From contig WBUK01000005.1 of the NCBI GenBank assembly GCA_008933765.1, forward strand, positions 97,662-161,661: a stretch of DNA of 64,000 nt. The letters are read 5' to 3'. The notes under the pieces were generated by a model. It did not search any database. It saw only the letters and a list, made by a program, of their open reading frames with translations, and was not told where the DNA came from. Origin of the DNA: Ignavibacteriaceae bacterium (GTDB lineage: Bacteria > Bacteroidota > Ignavibacteria > Ignavibacteriales > Ignavibacteriaceae). How positions within the stretch are numbered: the first letter of the stretch is position 1; every line of letters starts with the position of its first letter. Shown in pieces: positions 18,508 to 27,403 of the stretch. The position numbers and the translations under genes are program-made.

Positions 18508-19525
18508 GCCGGAAGCCGTTGCTGCTGCTCCTGCCGTCGGGCATGCCGCTGACACGAAGCGCCACACGGCAGTACCGCGCGTATATGATCCAACCCCCGC
18601 CGCGAAGCACTCGATATTCGCCCGATGAGGGTCCCTTAGGATTCGTTTGGCTTGGGGATGTGTAATCTCCATACCAATCCCAACACCACTCCCATACATT
18701 GCCGCTCATATCATAGATTCCTATTTCGTTCGGTTGCTTTAATCCCACTGCGTGCGTGTTATAGCCTGAATTACCATCGTACCAGGCTACTGCTCCTGTG
18801 TTGTCGCTACCGCTGTATTTGTAGTTCCTTGTTTGTTTCCCGCCTCTTGCTGCATATTCCCACTCTGCTTCTGTGGGTAACCTGTAACCGTTTGCGTTGA
18901 AATCACAGGTGATGTTTGCCCCGCTTCCGCTGTAGGCTCGCTGTAATCCCTCTTTATCACTTAATCTGTTGCAAAATTCTACCGCTTCGTACCAGCTTAC
19001 AGATTCCACAGGGCGTTTGGAACCCTTAAAATATGACGGATTACTGCCCATTACACTCTCCCATAATTCCTGAGTTACTTCATATTTACCGATATAAAAA
19101 TCACTCAAGGTTACCTGATGAGAAGGCTTTTCATCAGAATAACAGTCATTACCTTGCTCCGAGGTGCAGCCCATTGTGAAGGTGCCGCCCTGTACGAAAA
19201 CAAGATCAGTTGGGGGAGATAATGAAATGTTCTCCCCGGCTGTTAATAAGAATGTTTCTTCCCAGTAGATAAAATTACTTTTGGTAACTTTCAAACGATA
19301 TATTCCCCAGATCAATCCATCAATTCGTTTTGGACCTGACCACTCCAATATTTTTGTATCCCCAAAAAAGAGACTGCACATTTCATCCGAATTAACATTA
19401 ACAGTCAAAGAGCATTGATTGGGCAATTCAAAAGGCGCTTCGATCATCGAACACCCCGAAAGCAGGGAGGTTATTACAATTACAATGTAAAGTTTAACCA
19501 ATAACTTCTTGAACGGTGTCTCCAT
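18491..19525 (-). CDS. SUMF1-domain lipoprotein with variable region VR2
   Basis: The 344-residue product has a signal peptide and lipobox LLSGC (Cys at about residue 25). A short beta-rich segment resembling a PEGA-type domain follows (residues about 35-100: CSLTVNVNSDEMCSLFFGDTK), then a SUMF1 domain (FVQGGTFTMGCTSEQG through GFRLARTR). It has no kinase domain. Its 3' end is VR2 and is followed by the hairpin cassette. It would display a variable lectin-type domain on a lipid anchor. It lies about 370 bases upstream of the kinase gene on the same strand and may be coexpressed. Confidence 0.85.
   Translation of the reverse strand: METPFKKLLVKLYIVIVITSLLSGCSMIEAPFELPNQCSLTVNVNSDEMCSLFFGDTKILEWSGPKRIDGLIWGIYRLKVTKSNFIYWEETFLLTAGENISLSPPTDLVFVQGGTFTMGCTSEQGNDCYSDEKPSHQVTLSDFYIGKYEVTQELWESVMGSNPSYFKGSKRPVESVSWYEAVEFCNRLSDKEGLQRAYSGSGANITCDFNANGYRLPTEAEWEYAARGGKQTRNYKYSGSDNTGAVAWYDGNSGYNTHAVGLKQPNEIGIYDMSGNVWEWCWDWYGDYTSPSQTNPKGPSSGEYRVLRGGGWIIYARYCRVALRVSGMPDGRSSSNGFRLARTR
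18519..18620 (-). other. DGR-like variable region VR2
   Basis: A 102-bp segment aligned to VR1. Variable codons are GAA TAT, GGT, ATC ATA TAC, TAC, CTT, GTC AGC GGC, GAC GGC and AGC AGC AGC AAC. The only AAC-type column not ending in C is ATA. Framework synonymous positions match the other four copies. Confidence 0.85.
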
Positions 19526-19903
19526 AAAAAATAAAACTATTTTATTGATTTGCAGAATGATTTATAAATAAAAATTTTTCCGATTACAACCGGCAAAATA
19601 TAAGAAAAAATGATTAATCAAAAAGCCTTTATTTCAAATATTCTTTATTTTTGTAAAATATCCGGCAACGAGATAATATTCATATCGATGTCTTCCGACT
19701 ACCCGAATATTAATACCAAAATTTCTCACCCTCTTAATTCGGTGTGCTGAAGATAACAGAAGGGTAAAAAAATGCTTCTGAGGCAAGGAAGTTATACCCG
19801 ATTAAAAAGAAAAAGCAGGCGAAAAACCAAAAAACTTGTCTCTTTATCATAAAATTAGTAATTTGTCTTTCAGGAAATTTAATATCCGTAAAGAAGCAAA
19901 ATT
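19526..19903. other. AT-rich divergent intergenic region
   Basis: The 378 bases between the divergent SUMF1 lipoprotein and PEGA-protein genes hold the two promoters by position. I see no open reading frame, hairpin terminator or repeat here, and no template-repeat-like sequence. Confidence 0.5.
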
Positions 19904-21910
19904 ATGATTCGTCAGTTACTCAAGATATCTCTTTTTTTTCTTTTATTAACTTCTTTAATATTCCCGCAACTGAAAGAGTTAACGGTTAAACCCACTGAAA
20001 ACAGAGGTGGAATAATCATATTCAGAAATTATCCTGATAAAGCGGGAATAGTTTTCTACACACAGTTTGATAACCTTATTTTCCATTCAACATACGGCAT
20101 AACAAAAATAACCGGTGACCCTGAAGGTGGGAAATATATCCTCGTTCTTGAACCCACCCGCCAAACGATAGAAGTTCGTGCACCGGGCTATAAAACAGAA
20201 ATGATAAGAATAAACTCCTTAGAGCCAAGGGAGGTTCTTTACTATGAAGTTCTGCCTAAAAAAGAAGAAATGACGGGTGTAACTGAGGTTGGAATAACCG
20301 TTCAGGCAACACCACCGGATGCGACAATTCTTTTGGATGGTTCATCCATTTCGAACAACACGAACACGAAGGTATCCATCGGCACCCACAATTTAACGGT
20401 TGAGAAAAGCGGTTATGCCCCTTTCGTTCGTGAGATTGATGTAACCCCGGAGAATACCCTTTTCCAAATCACTCTTGAGAGAGTACAGCTTTCACCCGTA
20501 ACTATAAAATCAAACCCGGCAAACGCAACCGTTTATGTAAATAACGAGCATAAAGGAACAACAGAAGTGGGGTTTTTTCTCTTTCCCGGAGTTTATGACT
20601 TAAGAATAGAACTGCGGGATTATCTTCCGGTTGAAGAAAAGATAACCGTCCGTGCATCCGAAGATAACAGTGTTAACACTTTTAGTTATAATTTATTAAA
20701 AAACACCGGCGTTTTAGAACTCTCGGTAACGCCCTCAAATGCCACTATTACACTGAACGGAAACAATATAACGCCGGGTAATCACGAACTTAATCCCGGG
20801 AAATATCAACTTAGTGTTAAAGCTAACTTATACTCAAATCACTCGGAGGAGATTGAAATTAAAAGAGGGGAGAGGATAAAAAAGGATGTGATTCTTTCTA
20901 AAACTACGGGAATATTGAAGTTATCTGTAACACCGGCAGATGCTTCAATAAATATAAACAAAGAGAGAAAATACGGAAATGAGATTGAACTGATTGAAGG
21001 AATATATGAAGTTGAAATAAGTGCTGATACCTATTATCCGGAAACCTTTACGGTACAAATAGAAAAGGGTAAAACGGTAAACAAGTCGATTTCATTAAGA
21101 CAAAAAACGGGGTCTTTACAATTTACCGTTAAGCCGCCTTCAGCGGAAGTGGTACTAAATCAAAATGGGGTTGAACGATACAGATGGAACGGCTTAAAAA
21201 TTATTAATCAAATACCTGCAGGCATATATAATCTAACCGCCAAAGCCCCCGGTTACCAAACTTACACCGGAACAATTTCCGTTAAAGAAAATGAAACTAC
21301 CATAACAGAAATAGAACTGAAACAGATAACAGCTGTGGAAGTGAAAAATGATAAAACAGAAGAAAAGCAAAATTTCGTAACACCAAAACCGAACTGGGTA
21401 ATTGGCATTGACATATTAAAATCACCCACTACATCTTATTTGGGCGAAGAATATACTCTTAATCCGGGCATAAGCGCCGCAGTTAACATTTTCCTCGGAA
21501 ACCCAAGCCGTTTGGTACTTGAAGCAACCGTGAATTATACCGACCGAAAATATAAATCAAATATTTTCGAAATCACCAATTCTCAAACAACCTTCGGTGG
21601 AGGGATTGGTTACAAATATCTGATAAATCCATCTCTCTATTTCAGCATAATGGCAAATGCCTTCTCGGTTGCCGAATCCCGATCAACAAAAATGGTAAAC
21701 GGAGTTGAAGTGAAGAATGCAGGCAATGAAAGTGAAACATATTTTTCCTACGGACCGGGTTTAAATATTGGTTACCTTTTATATCTTTCCGACTCTTTTG
21801 GATTCGATATTTCAGCAAGATATAACATACTTTTTAACCCTCAGAATCCGTTTGTTAATAATCCGAACACTTTGCAGTCCTTTGGTGCTCGCATTGGGAT
21901 GTTTTTTTGA
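19904..21910 (+). CDS. PEGA-repeat outer-membrane beta-barrel protein
   Basis: The 668-residue protein has a signal peptide (residues about 1-21, IFPQ). About five PEGA-type repeats occupy residues 125-480, each with a pattern such as VQATPPDATILLDG...TVSIGTHNLTVEKSGY. A C-terminal part of about 170 residues, ending in alternating hydrophobic strands and terminal Phe (FGARIGMFF), looks like an outer-membrane barrel. PEGA domains are surface or periplasmic beta-sandwiches thought to bind envelope components. It is divergent from the SUMF1 lipoprotein gene, which also has a PEGA-like segment, so a functional link is possible but not shown. Confidence 0.7.
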   Translation: MIRQLLKISLFFLLLTSLIFPQLKELTVKPTENRGGIIIFRNYPDKAGIVFYTQFDNLIFHSTYGITKITGDPEGGKYILVLEPTRQTIEVRAPGYKTEMIRINSLEPREVLYYEVLPKKEEMTGVTEVGITVQATPPDATILLDGSSISNNTNTKVSIGTHNLTVEKSGYAPFVREIDVTPENTLFQITLERVQLSPVTIKSNPANATVYVNNEHKGTTEVGFFLFPGVYDLRIELRDYLPVEEKITVRASEDNSVNTFSYNLLKNTGVLELSVTPSNATITLNGNNITPGNHELNPGKYQLSVKANLYSNHSEEIEIKRGERIKKDVILSKTTGILKLSVTPADASININKERKYGNEIELIEGIYEVEISADTYYPETFTVQIEKGKTVNKSISLRQKTGSLQFTVKPPSAEVVLNQNGVERYRWNGLKIINQIPAGIYNLTAKAPGYQTYTGTISVKENETTITEIELKQITAVEVKNDKTEEKQNFVTPKPNWVIGIDILKSPTTSYLGEEYTLNPGISAAVNIFLGNPSRLVLEATVNYTDRKYKSNIFEITNSQTTFGGGIGYKYLINPSLYFSIMANAFSVAESRSTKMVNGVEVKNAGNESETYFSYGPGLNIGYLLYLSDSFGFDISARYNILFNPQNPFVNNPNTLQSFGARIGMFF

Positions 21911-22058
21911 GAACCTGAGGAGTGGATGATTAAGCCGATCACCAAAAGCAAAATTTCAATCCACCCCTTTTACACTTTATTGGGCACTAAGTTGGGGTAA
22001 TAAAGCCAACCATTTATCACTTCTAACCCAAAAAACACTGCACAAAACTAACACAATC

Positions 22059-22340
22059 TCACAAGCGGAAATGCCACAGTTCCTGTGTTACTTCATATTT
22101 GCCGATATAAAAATCACTCACTGTTACCTGATGCGCCGGCTTTTCTTCATAATCACAATCTTTACCCTGTTCCGAAGTGCAGCCCATTATGAATGAACCG
22201 CCCTGCACGAAAATCATTTCCGGCTGAGTTCTCGCTGATTGTTTAACCGGCACTTCAACCCCGGCAAAACCCGCAATGAAGACGCTCACTACAATTAATA
22301 AGGGAAATTTAACGGTATATTTATATAATTTAGTTTTCAT
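22059..22340 (-). pseudogene. 5' fragment of a SUMF1-domain gene, truncated
   Basis: The 93-codon frame starts with a signal peptide and enters the SUMF1 domain normally (MIFVQGGSFIMGCTSEQGKDC ... FYIGKYEVTQELW). It then loses all similarity at about 22074 and stops after HFRL. Full-length relatives in the window continue for about 200 more residues. The break lies about 0.5 kb from the phage remnant, so truncation may have accompanied its insertion or later deletion. No variable region remains. Confidence 0.8.
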
Positions 22341-22613
22341 ATTCTTAGCCGGTCTGTATGTTAAAAAAATGATTTATAAATACTTCTTTAATTACAGGTA
22401 AGCCGAAATAATGAAATATTTTATAAAAACAAAATACTTTGTAGTGCTTCGCTCGATCTTTACGGATTTGGTACTCTTTACAGTCTCATTTTTAGAAAGA
22501 GACCATTCGCCTGCGAATAACCTTACTTAAATCTCTACACCGGTAACCTTTTTCGGTTTTTTCTGTTTCTTTCAGATTAAACACTTTTGCGCTTGCTTCC
22601 AAAACTTAGGTCC

Positions 22614-23399
22614 CTACTCTAAAAGCCTTTTTCGGTTTTTTTCCTTCAGGGTTTGGTAGTCTTTAAGTGAGATTTTGCCTTCTTTGTAGAGTTTAAGCAG
22701 CTTTTCTTCATACTCAATCGGGTCGAGTGCGGTTTTTACGGGTGGCGGCATTTCCAGATCGTGGAAAACCTTGCTGCCGTCTTCATAGAGATAGACCCTT
22801 CTTGGTTTGCCGTCTTTATACTCGTTGAACCTATCAACAATTTTCGGTTTCCAGAAGTTATTTTTGATTTTTTCGCCGTTGCCGTCGGTAAGCCAGGTTC
22901 GGTTCCCCTCGTTATCAGTGTAATAGATGTATTGCTCGTCAAATTTCAGCGTTTTGCGTTTTGCTTCTTTCTGTTTTTCATAAAGCTTAAACACCGCGGG
23001 TGAAAGCGCCGCAAGGAGTGCCTTTTTTTTCAGTTGCGCCGCAGTTTCCGGGGCTGAGTTTACGCCGGTTACCGGATTCTGCAACGCAGCACCCAAATCC
23101 TGTAAACCGGAAACGGAAGTGTTGCCGCCGGAGCCGTTTCCCGAAGATGTACCCCCGCCCGATGAAACACCCGCACCCGGAGATGTAGCACCACCGCCCG
23201 ATGAAAGAGGTGCTCCCCCCTCAGAAGCACCATCTTTCGCTGTTTCCCCTTCATTAATCAGTTCAGCGAAAAGACCGGCAATTTCATCCAGCCTGCCGGT
23301 TTTCTCTCTTCTCGCTAACCGTCGTACCCTGCCTCTTTCCCCGAGACCCAAACCTTGCGCAAACCCCTTAATGAAGTTCTCGTAAAAATCTTCCGCCAT
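22614..23399 (-). CDS. Phage-remnant protein with Gly/Ser linker, unknown function
   Basis: The 261-residue protein has a charged N-terminus (FAQGLGLGERGRVRRLARREK). A Gly/Ser-rich low-complexity linker (about residues 60-100) and a basic middle part follow. The SHOCT-like C-terminus (YEEKLLKLYKEGKISLKDYQ) is a short helical motif seen in many unrelated proteins. Its ATG directly follows the upstream gene's TAG (TAGATG), so translation is probably coupled. By position after the portal gene it may be a head-assembly accessory protein, but that is only positional inference. Confidence 0.5.
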   Translation of the reverse strand: MAEDFYENFIKGFAQGLGLGERGRVRRLARREKTGRLDEIAGLFAELINEGETAKDGASEGGAPLSSGGGATSPGAGVSSGGGTSSGNGSGGNTSVSGLQDLGAALQNPVTGVNSAPETAAQLKKKALLAALSPAVFKLYEKQKEAKRKTLKFDEQYIYYTDNEGNRTWLTDGNGEKIKNNFWKPKIVDRFNEYKDGKPRRVYLYEDGSKVFHDLEMPPPVKTALDPIEYEEKLLKLYKEGKISLKDYQTLKEKNRKRLLE

Positions 23400-24305
23400 C
23401 TACCAACCCGTTTCTTCAAGTATCCTCGAGACCAGACTTTTGCTTCCGCCATTTCCTTCCATATCCAAAATGAATTGCGGGTGAACACCTCCCTCCGGTA
23501 CCCCCGCCGGGGCTTGTGCACCGGTGTTAATGTTTGGTTGGATGCCTGCGCCTGCTGCTGTGCCTGCGCTCATGTTCGCACCTGCAACCGCTCCGGCGCC
23601 CGCACCTGTACCGGCACCCATGTCCACATCCGCACCTTTGCCCGAACCTGCGCCCGGCGAAAATCCCTCCTGATTGCCCGTTCCAGAAACGCTTCCGCCC
23701 TGTGCCCCTTTCAAAAAGGGATCGAAATATTTCCTGATCTCCTCCATCAGTTCGCTTTTAAGTCTCTCATACAACTCGTTGTTTGCACTGTTATACAGAG
23801 GGTTGGATTTTTCTTCATCACCTTGGTTTTCAACTGCCCCGTTTTCGTTGTTTTTCGTGTCTTCCGGTGCGGAAGCGGGGTTTTGCCCCGGAGTAGTCCC
23901 ACCGCCAACGGGTATGTTTGGCACACCGTCCACTGCACCCACTGTTCCGCCGGATGCGGAGTTTTGCCCCAAATCTTCCGACGGAACTGTATCTTTCACT
24001 TCAACACCCGAGGGAACAGCACCATTCACCTCACCGCCGGATTGAACCGTAGCATTTGCCTCATCCTCTGTCGCAACCGGCTTTTTCGCTCCCACAGGTA
24101 CTGCACTCGCGTTTGCAGAAGTACCCCCAAGGGGCACACTTCCGGCTCCTGTCGTATTTTCACTTCCGGCACCCACAACATCTGCACCCTCGGCTGCCAC
24201 GGCGGTTGCATCACCCGTTTCAGAAGCACCCCCGGCACCCAAACTTACACCCGGCAGCACTTCCCCGCTCTGAATATTAACAGTTTCATTCAATTTTGTT
24301 TCCAT
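23400..24305 (-). CDS. Ala/Gly-rich phage-remnant protein, possible scaffold-like
   Basis: The 301-residue protein is strikingly low in complexity: Ala/Gly/Val/Thr-rich at both ends (GAGTGAGAGAVAGANMSAG), flanking a short helical segment around residues 175-200 (NNELYERLKSELMEEIRKYF). Its start overlaps the 3' end of the portal gene by 20 bases, so it belongs to the same operon. A gene after a portal gene often encodes a scaffold, but composition alone does not prove this. Confidence 0.5.
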   Translation of the reverse strand: METKLNETVNIQSGEVLPGVSLGAGGASETGDATAVAAEGADVVGAGSENTTGAGSVPLGGTSANASAVPVGAKKPVATEDEANATVQSGGEVNGAVPSGVEVKDTVPSEDLGQNSASGGTVGAVDGVPNIPVGGGTTPGQNPASAPEDTKNNENGAVENQGDEEKSNPLYNSANNELYERLKSELMEEIRKYFDPFLKGAQGGSVSGTGNQEGFSPGAGSGKGADVDMGAGTGAGAGAVAGANMSAGTAAGAGIQPNINTGAQAPAGVPEGGVHPQFILDMEGNGGSKSLVSRILEETGW

Positions 24306-25784
24306 CTCGTTGATCCTTTAAGTTATTGTAATTAAATATTATACGGTCCCGCTCTTCCCTGTCTAAGTTCATATTATCCAACATCACCTCAAGAGGGACG
24401 GCGCCGGGAAAAATGTTGTTCACCGAAATCAGCTGCTCCAATTTCTCCGCTTTTTCATCCCCGCTGAGCGGTGCGTCGGTAACCACAATCTCCCTGTCCA
24501 TCAGCGCAATCTCTTCTGCAGTTGGGAGGCGCCCCCCGTTAAACGCCTCCTGATCCAACTGCTGCGCTGCCATGGCAACCGCGCTTTCCCCCTCATAATG
24601 AAGTGTCGCCTCAAGCAGTTTTTCCCCCAGCGAGCACTTCCACCTCCTTAGATTATCCAAAACCATCCCTGCTGCAAGCATCCCCTGCTTCTGCTTCGCA
24701 AGAATAGCCTTCCCCGACTCGTTGCTGTACTCCGCCATCCCGTGAAAGCTTCTTCCGCCGGCAAGATCCTCAATGAACCCCTGCATAATCGCTGCAATCT
24801 GAAAATATTGCGGGTTCACGCCCGACACCTTAATCGGCCTGAATACTTCTTCGCCGGTTCTTGTCCAGATTATCCCGCCCGTTTTCTCCGCCTTGCGCAG
24901 CGCCGAGTCGGGCGTTTCCGAGTCAGCAAGAGCGTGCAGATTCCCCTGATAGACATTTTTTACATCCCGCCCGAAGCTGTAGTCAATCTGCATGAAAACC
25001 CTGTCCAAAAAAATCTGCGGTTCAATCAGCAGATCGGCAAGCGACCAAAACCTGTTCTCAAACTGAAAAGGTCTGAATACCGCCACCGGGTTACCCGTCA
25101 GCTGCAGCTCGATCACATCCACAATCTCGCCGCCGGTTACCACATATTTTGTTATCGCTTCTGCGTCATAAGGTATAATTTCACCCATGGGAAGTGGTGC
25201 ATCCTGAGCGAGATATGCCGAGTTCAGCTCCCGGAGCTTTGCATCGGCTGCACTTCTTTGCGCAAATTTTCCGATGAATACATCTTCACCGTGCTCCGTC
25301 AGGCGCTTGTAGTCGTTGAACAGCAAAATATACTCGCGGATTGGCTCTTTTGCGTAGTGGTTAACCAAGCGCACCGTCTCTTTGCCCCCTGTGAAGAGCG
25401 AGCCGCCGGCGTCGCGGTAGAATCTGTGCCCGAAAAGGGGGTCGCCGTAGTTGGATATTTTGCCGTATTTGCGCTCGACGCTCTCGCGTGTGAAGGTTTC
25501 ACCGACGGCTGTGAAAAGTGCGTCTGAAAGGTTGAAATCCTTGGCGGTGCAGTCCCAGAAGACATCAAGGTAGTCCCGTTTTTTTATCGTAACTTTCACC
25601 TCACCGGCAGATACCGCGGGCACCACTTCCGCAGCTCCGTAACAGACCGAGATCCCGGAGTCGAATATGTCGCTTTCGATTTGCGGCAGGTCTTCGGTTT
25701 TTTCTTTCGTTTTAAGGATTTTGGTGGCAAGCTCCGAAAGCGGCGCGAATTGCTCGTCGGATACCACTTTGATCGAAGTGCGTG
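24286..25784 (-). pseudogene. 3' portion of a P22-like portal protein gene, split by the Mu-like element
   Basis: The 3' fragment encodes 499 residues resembling the C-terminal majority of P22/T7-type portal proteins, including RTSIKVVSDEQFAPLSELA at the junction and FLDRVFMQIDYSFGRDVKN. The 76-codon 5' part is at 49978-50205. Removing the element and one copy of the 5-bp duplication joins ...IISTQRGAR to TSIKVVSDEQ in frame, giving a 573-codon portal gene. The apparent TTG start at 25797 lies in prophage DNA and is not the real start. Confidence 0.88.
25780..25784. repeat. Target-site duplication, left copy (GCGTG)
   Basis: The five bases GCGTG flank the prophage here and recur at 49978-49982. 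Mu-type transposition makes 5-bp duplications, and both copies fall at the break in the portal gene. Confidence 0.88.
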
Positions 25785-26034
25785 TAATAACGGACAAAAA
25801 GTTTGAGAATTTTGGACAAAAAGTTTGAGAATTTTTTTGAGGGGCAATTTAATACTTATTTTCTTACCTAACTACCCACCTTTTTACCTCTGTTTAAGGG
25901 GTTCTTAAACGGCTTTTAAGGGGTGTTTACAGGACTGTATTTGTTGATTCTGATAGCGTCTATTGAGGTGGTTCCGTCGTGCCAGTTCTTGGATATTTTG
26001 GTTACTAATAACGGACAAAAAGTTTGAGAACTTT
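25785..26034. repeat. Left-end transposase-binding-like repeats
   Basis: A 22-bp unit starting GGACAAAAAGTTTGAGAA occurs in tandem at 25792-25813 and 25814-25835 and again at 26013-26034. The first and third copies are preceded by TAATAAC. Number, length and subterminal location resemble the MuA-binding sites at Mu ends. The rest of 25836-26103 has no gene. Confidence 0.75.
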
Positions 26035-26103
26035 TTAACCGCAAAACAATATTTTTAAATGGTAGTTAAAACCCAGTTAAAGGGTATTTTAACAGGGCTT
26101 TTT

Positions 26104-27402
26104 TTACAGGTAAATAGCCCTTACAGATGTTGTGTTTTTGGTGATATTTCTGGTGATTTCACAGGGCTGAAAATACTCTCCTTCATATAATATTTGCCGT
26201 GTCAAATCCAAATCTATCCCATTAATTTCAAAGGTGACTTCAAATTGTTGTTTTGTGCGGAAGAAGTAGGCAGACCAATAGTTTGATAAAAAACTTTCTT
26301 TAACTAATTGGTAGGCTTCTGAAGCGGGAAGATAATAGTTAATATTCCAGTATTTTCCTGAATTAGTCAACCGGTAAATGTTTGCATATATACGATATTC
26401 TAAATACTTAGATTGGATACTTGTTGGAGTACCTACTTCTGCAAATATCGTTGAATCAGCAACTAATTTAAGGTACTGCAGTTTGGGTCTTGTGATCATT
26501 TTTTCGTGATCAATTAGTTGGTCTTGGGATATTTCGAAAATCCTGGAGTTGCCTATTTCTGAAAATTGTAAAAATACTGCTCTGCCTTCGCTTAAGTAAC
26601 CTGCAAAACAACCAAAATCAAAAGCCAGTGCTTTTATAATTTGCCCGTAATTTGTGTATTCATTAGGTACCCAAACACCGGCTCCGTCATATCTTCCAAA
26701 TAAATAGCGGTTAAGTACATATAAGTCTGAAAAATTTTTTTGAATTGTGGTTGGGGGTGATCCGCCTATAACAGTCTTATACTTCCAGTTCTGCTCAATT
26801 TCAACGGTTACACCTGACACGATATCCGGCGGTAAAGGTGGGATGTTAAATATTCGGGTTATTACATCTGAGACAAGGTTATAGTCGTTATCGGGATCTG
26901 CGTGATCATTAAAGTTATAATCTATATCAAAGTCGGGGCCTAAAGGTGTTGTGTTAATCAAGTCAGCAATATAGGTATCAGTTTCATTCAGATAATGGCT
27001 ACGGGGTCTGAAATCAAATTTAACTAAACGACCCAGTGGTTTACAATCGACAGAAGACGGATCGAGAAAGCCTCGATACAGCAGAGTAGTATCCTGATAA
27101 ATTGAAATATAAATTGTATCGAGATCAGTTAAGTTTGAATGTAGAATAGTTGTTAACTCTCCATTACTGTCAATCAATGTTAGCGATGCTTCACCCTGGG
27201 CAAGCCAAAATTCATTAAGCTCAAATTTTTCAGTAATAACGATGTCCCCTTGCAGATATATTCCGTAATCTGCACCTGATATTGTTGTCCAAGCTGAACC
27301 GATTGTGTTATTATAATCAACAGAAAGCACAACTTTCGTATTAACATCCCTGTGAAGTGGTGTATCAAGAATCTTGATATGATATTTATTTTTATCAAGC
27401 AT
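26104..27402 (-). CDS. Phage tail-tip/baseplate-like protein
   Basis: The 432-residue product lies directly downstream of the tape measure gene (one base between them) and is the last gene before the left end. It is beta-rich with no recognisable catalytic motif (for example YIADLINTTPLGPDFDIDYNFND). Distal tail or tail-tip proteins occupy this position in siphophages, which is the basis for the call. No separate tail-fibre gene follows, so host-recognition function might lie here. Confidence 0.5.
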   Translation of the reverse strand: MLDKNKYHIKILDTPLHRDVNTKVVLSVDYNNTIGSAWTTISGADYGIYLQGDIVITEKFELNEFWLAQGEASLTLIDSNGELTTILHSNLTDLDTIYISIYQDTTLLYRGFLDPSSVDCKPLGRLVKFDFRPRSHYLNETDTYIADLINTTPLGPDFDIDYNFNDHADPDNDYNLVSDVITRIFNIPPLPPDIVSGVTVEIEQNWKYKTVIGGSPPTTIQKNFSDLYVLNRYLFGRYDGAGVWVPNEYTNYGQIIKALAFDFGCFAGYLSEGRAVFLQFSEIGNSRIFEISQDQLIDHEKMITRPKLQYLKLVADSTIFAEVGTPTSIQSKYLEYRIYANIYRLTNSGKYWNINYYLPASEAYQLVKESFLSNYWSAYFFRTKQQFEVTFEINGIDLDLTRQILYEGEYFQPCEITRNITKNTTSVRAIYL

Positions 27403-27403
27403 A

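Noticed and set aside
18165..18593. 142-codon frame through the hairpin cassette next to VR2
   Set aside because: It overlaps the SUMF1 gene in another frame and reads repeat DNA; related frames occur at each cassette copy, so it is a shadow.
25795..25797. TTG start for the portal fragment
   Set aside because: It lies inside prophage DNA; the true start is at 50205 on the other side of the element.
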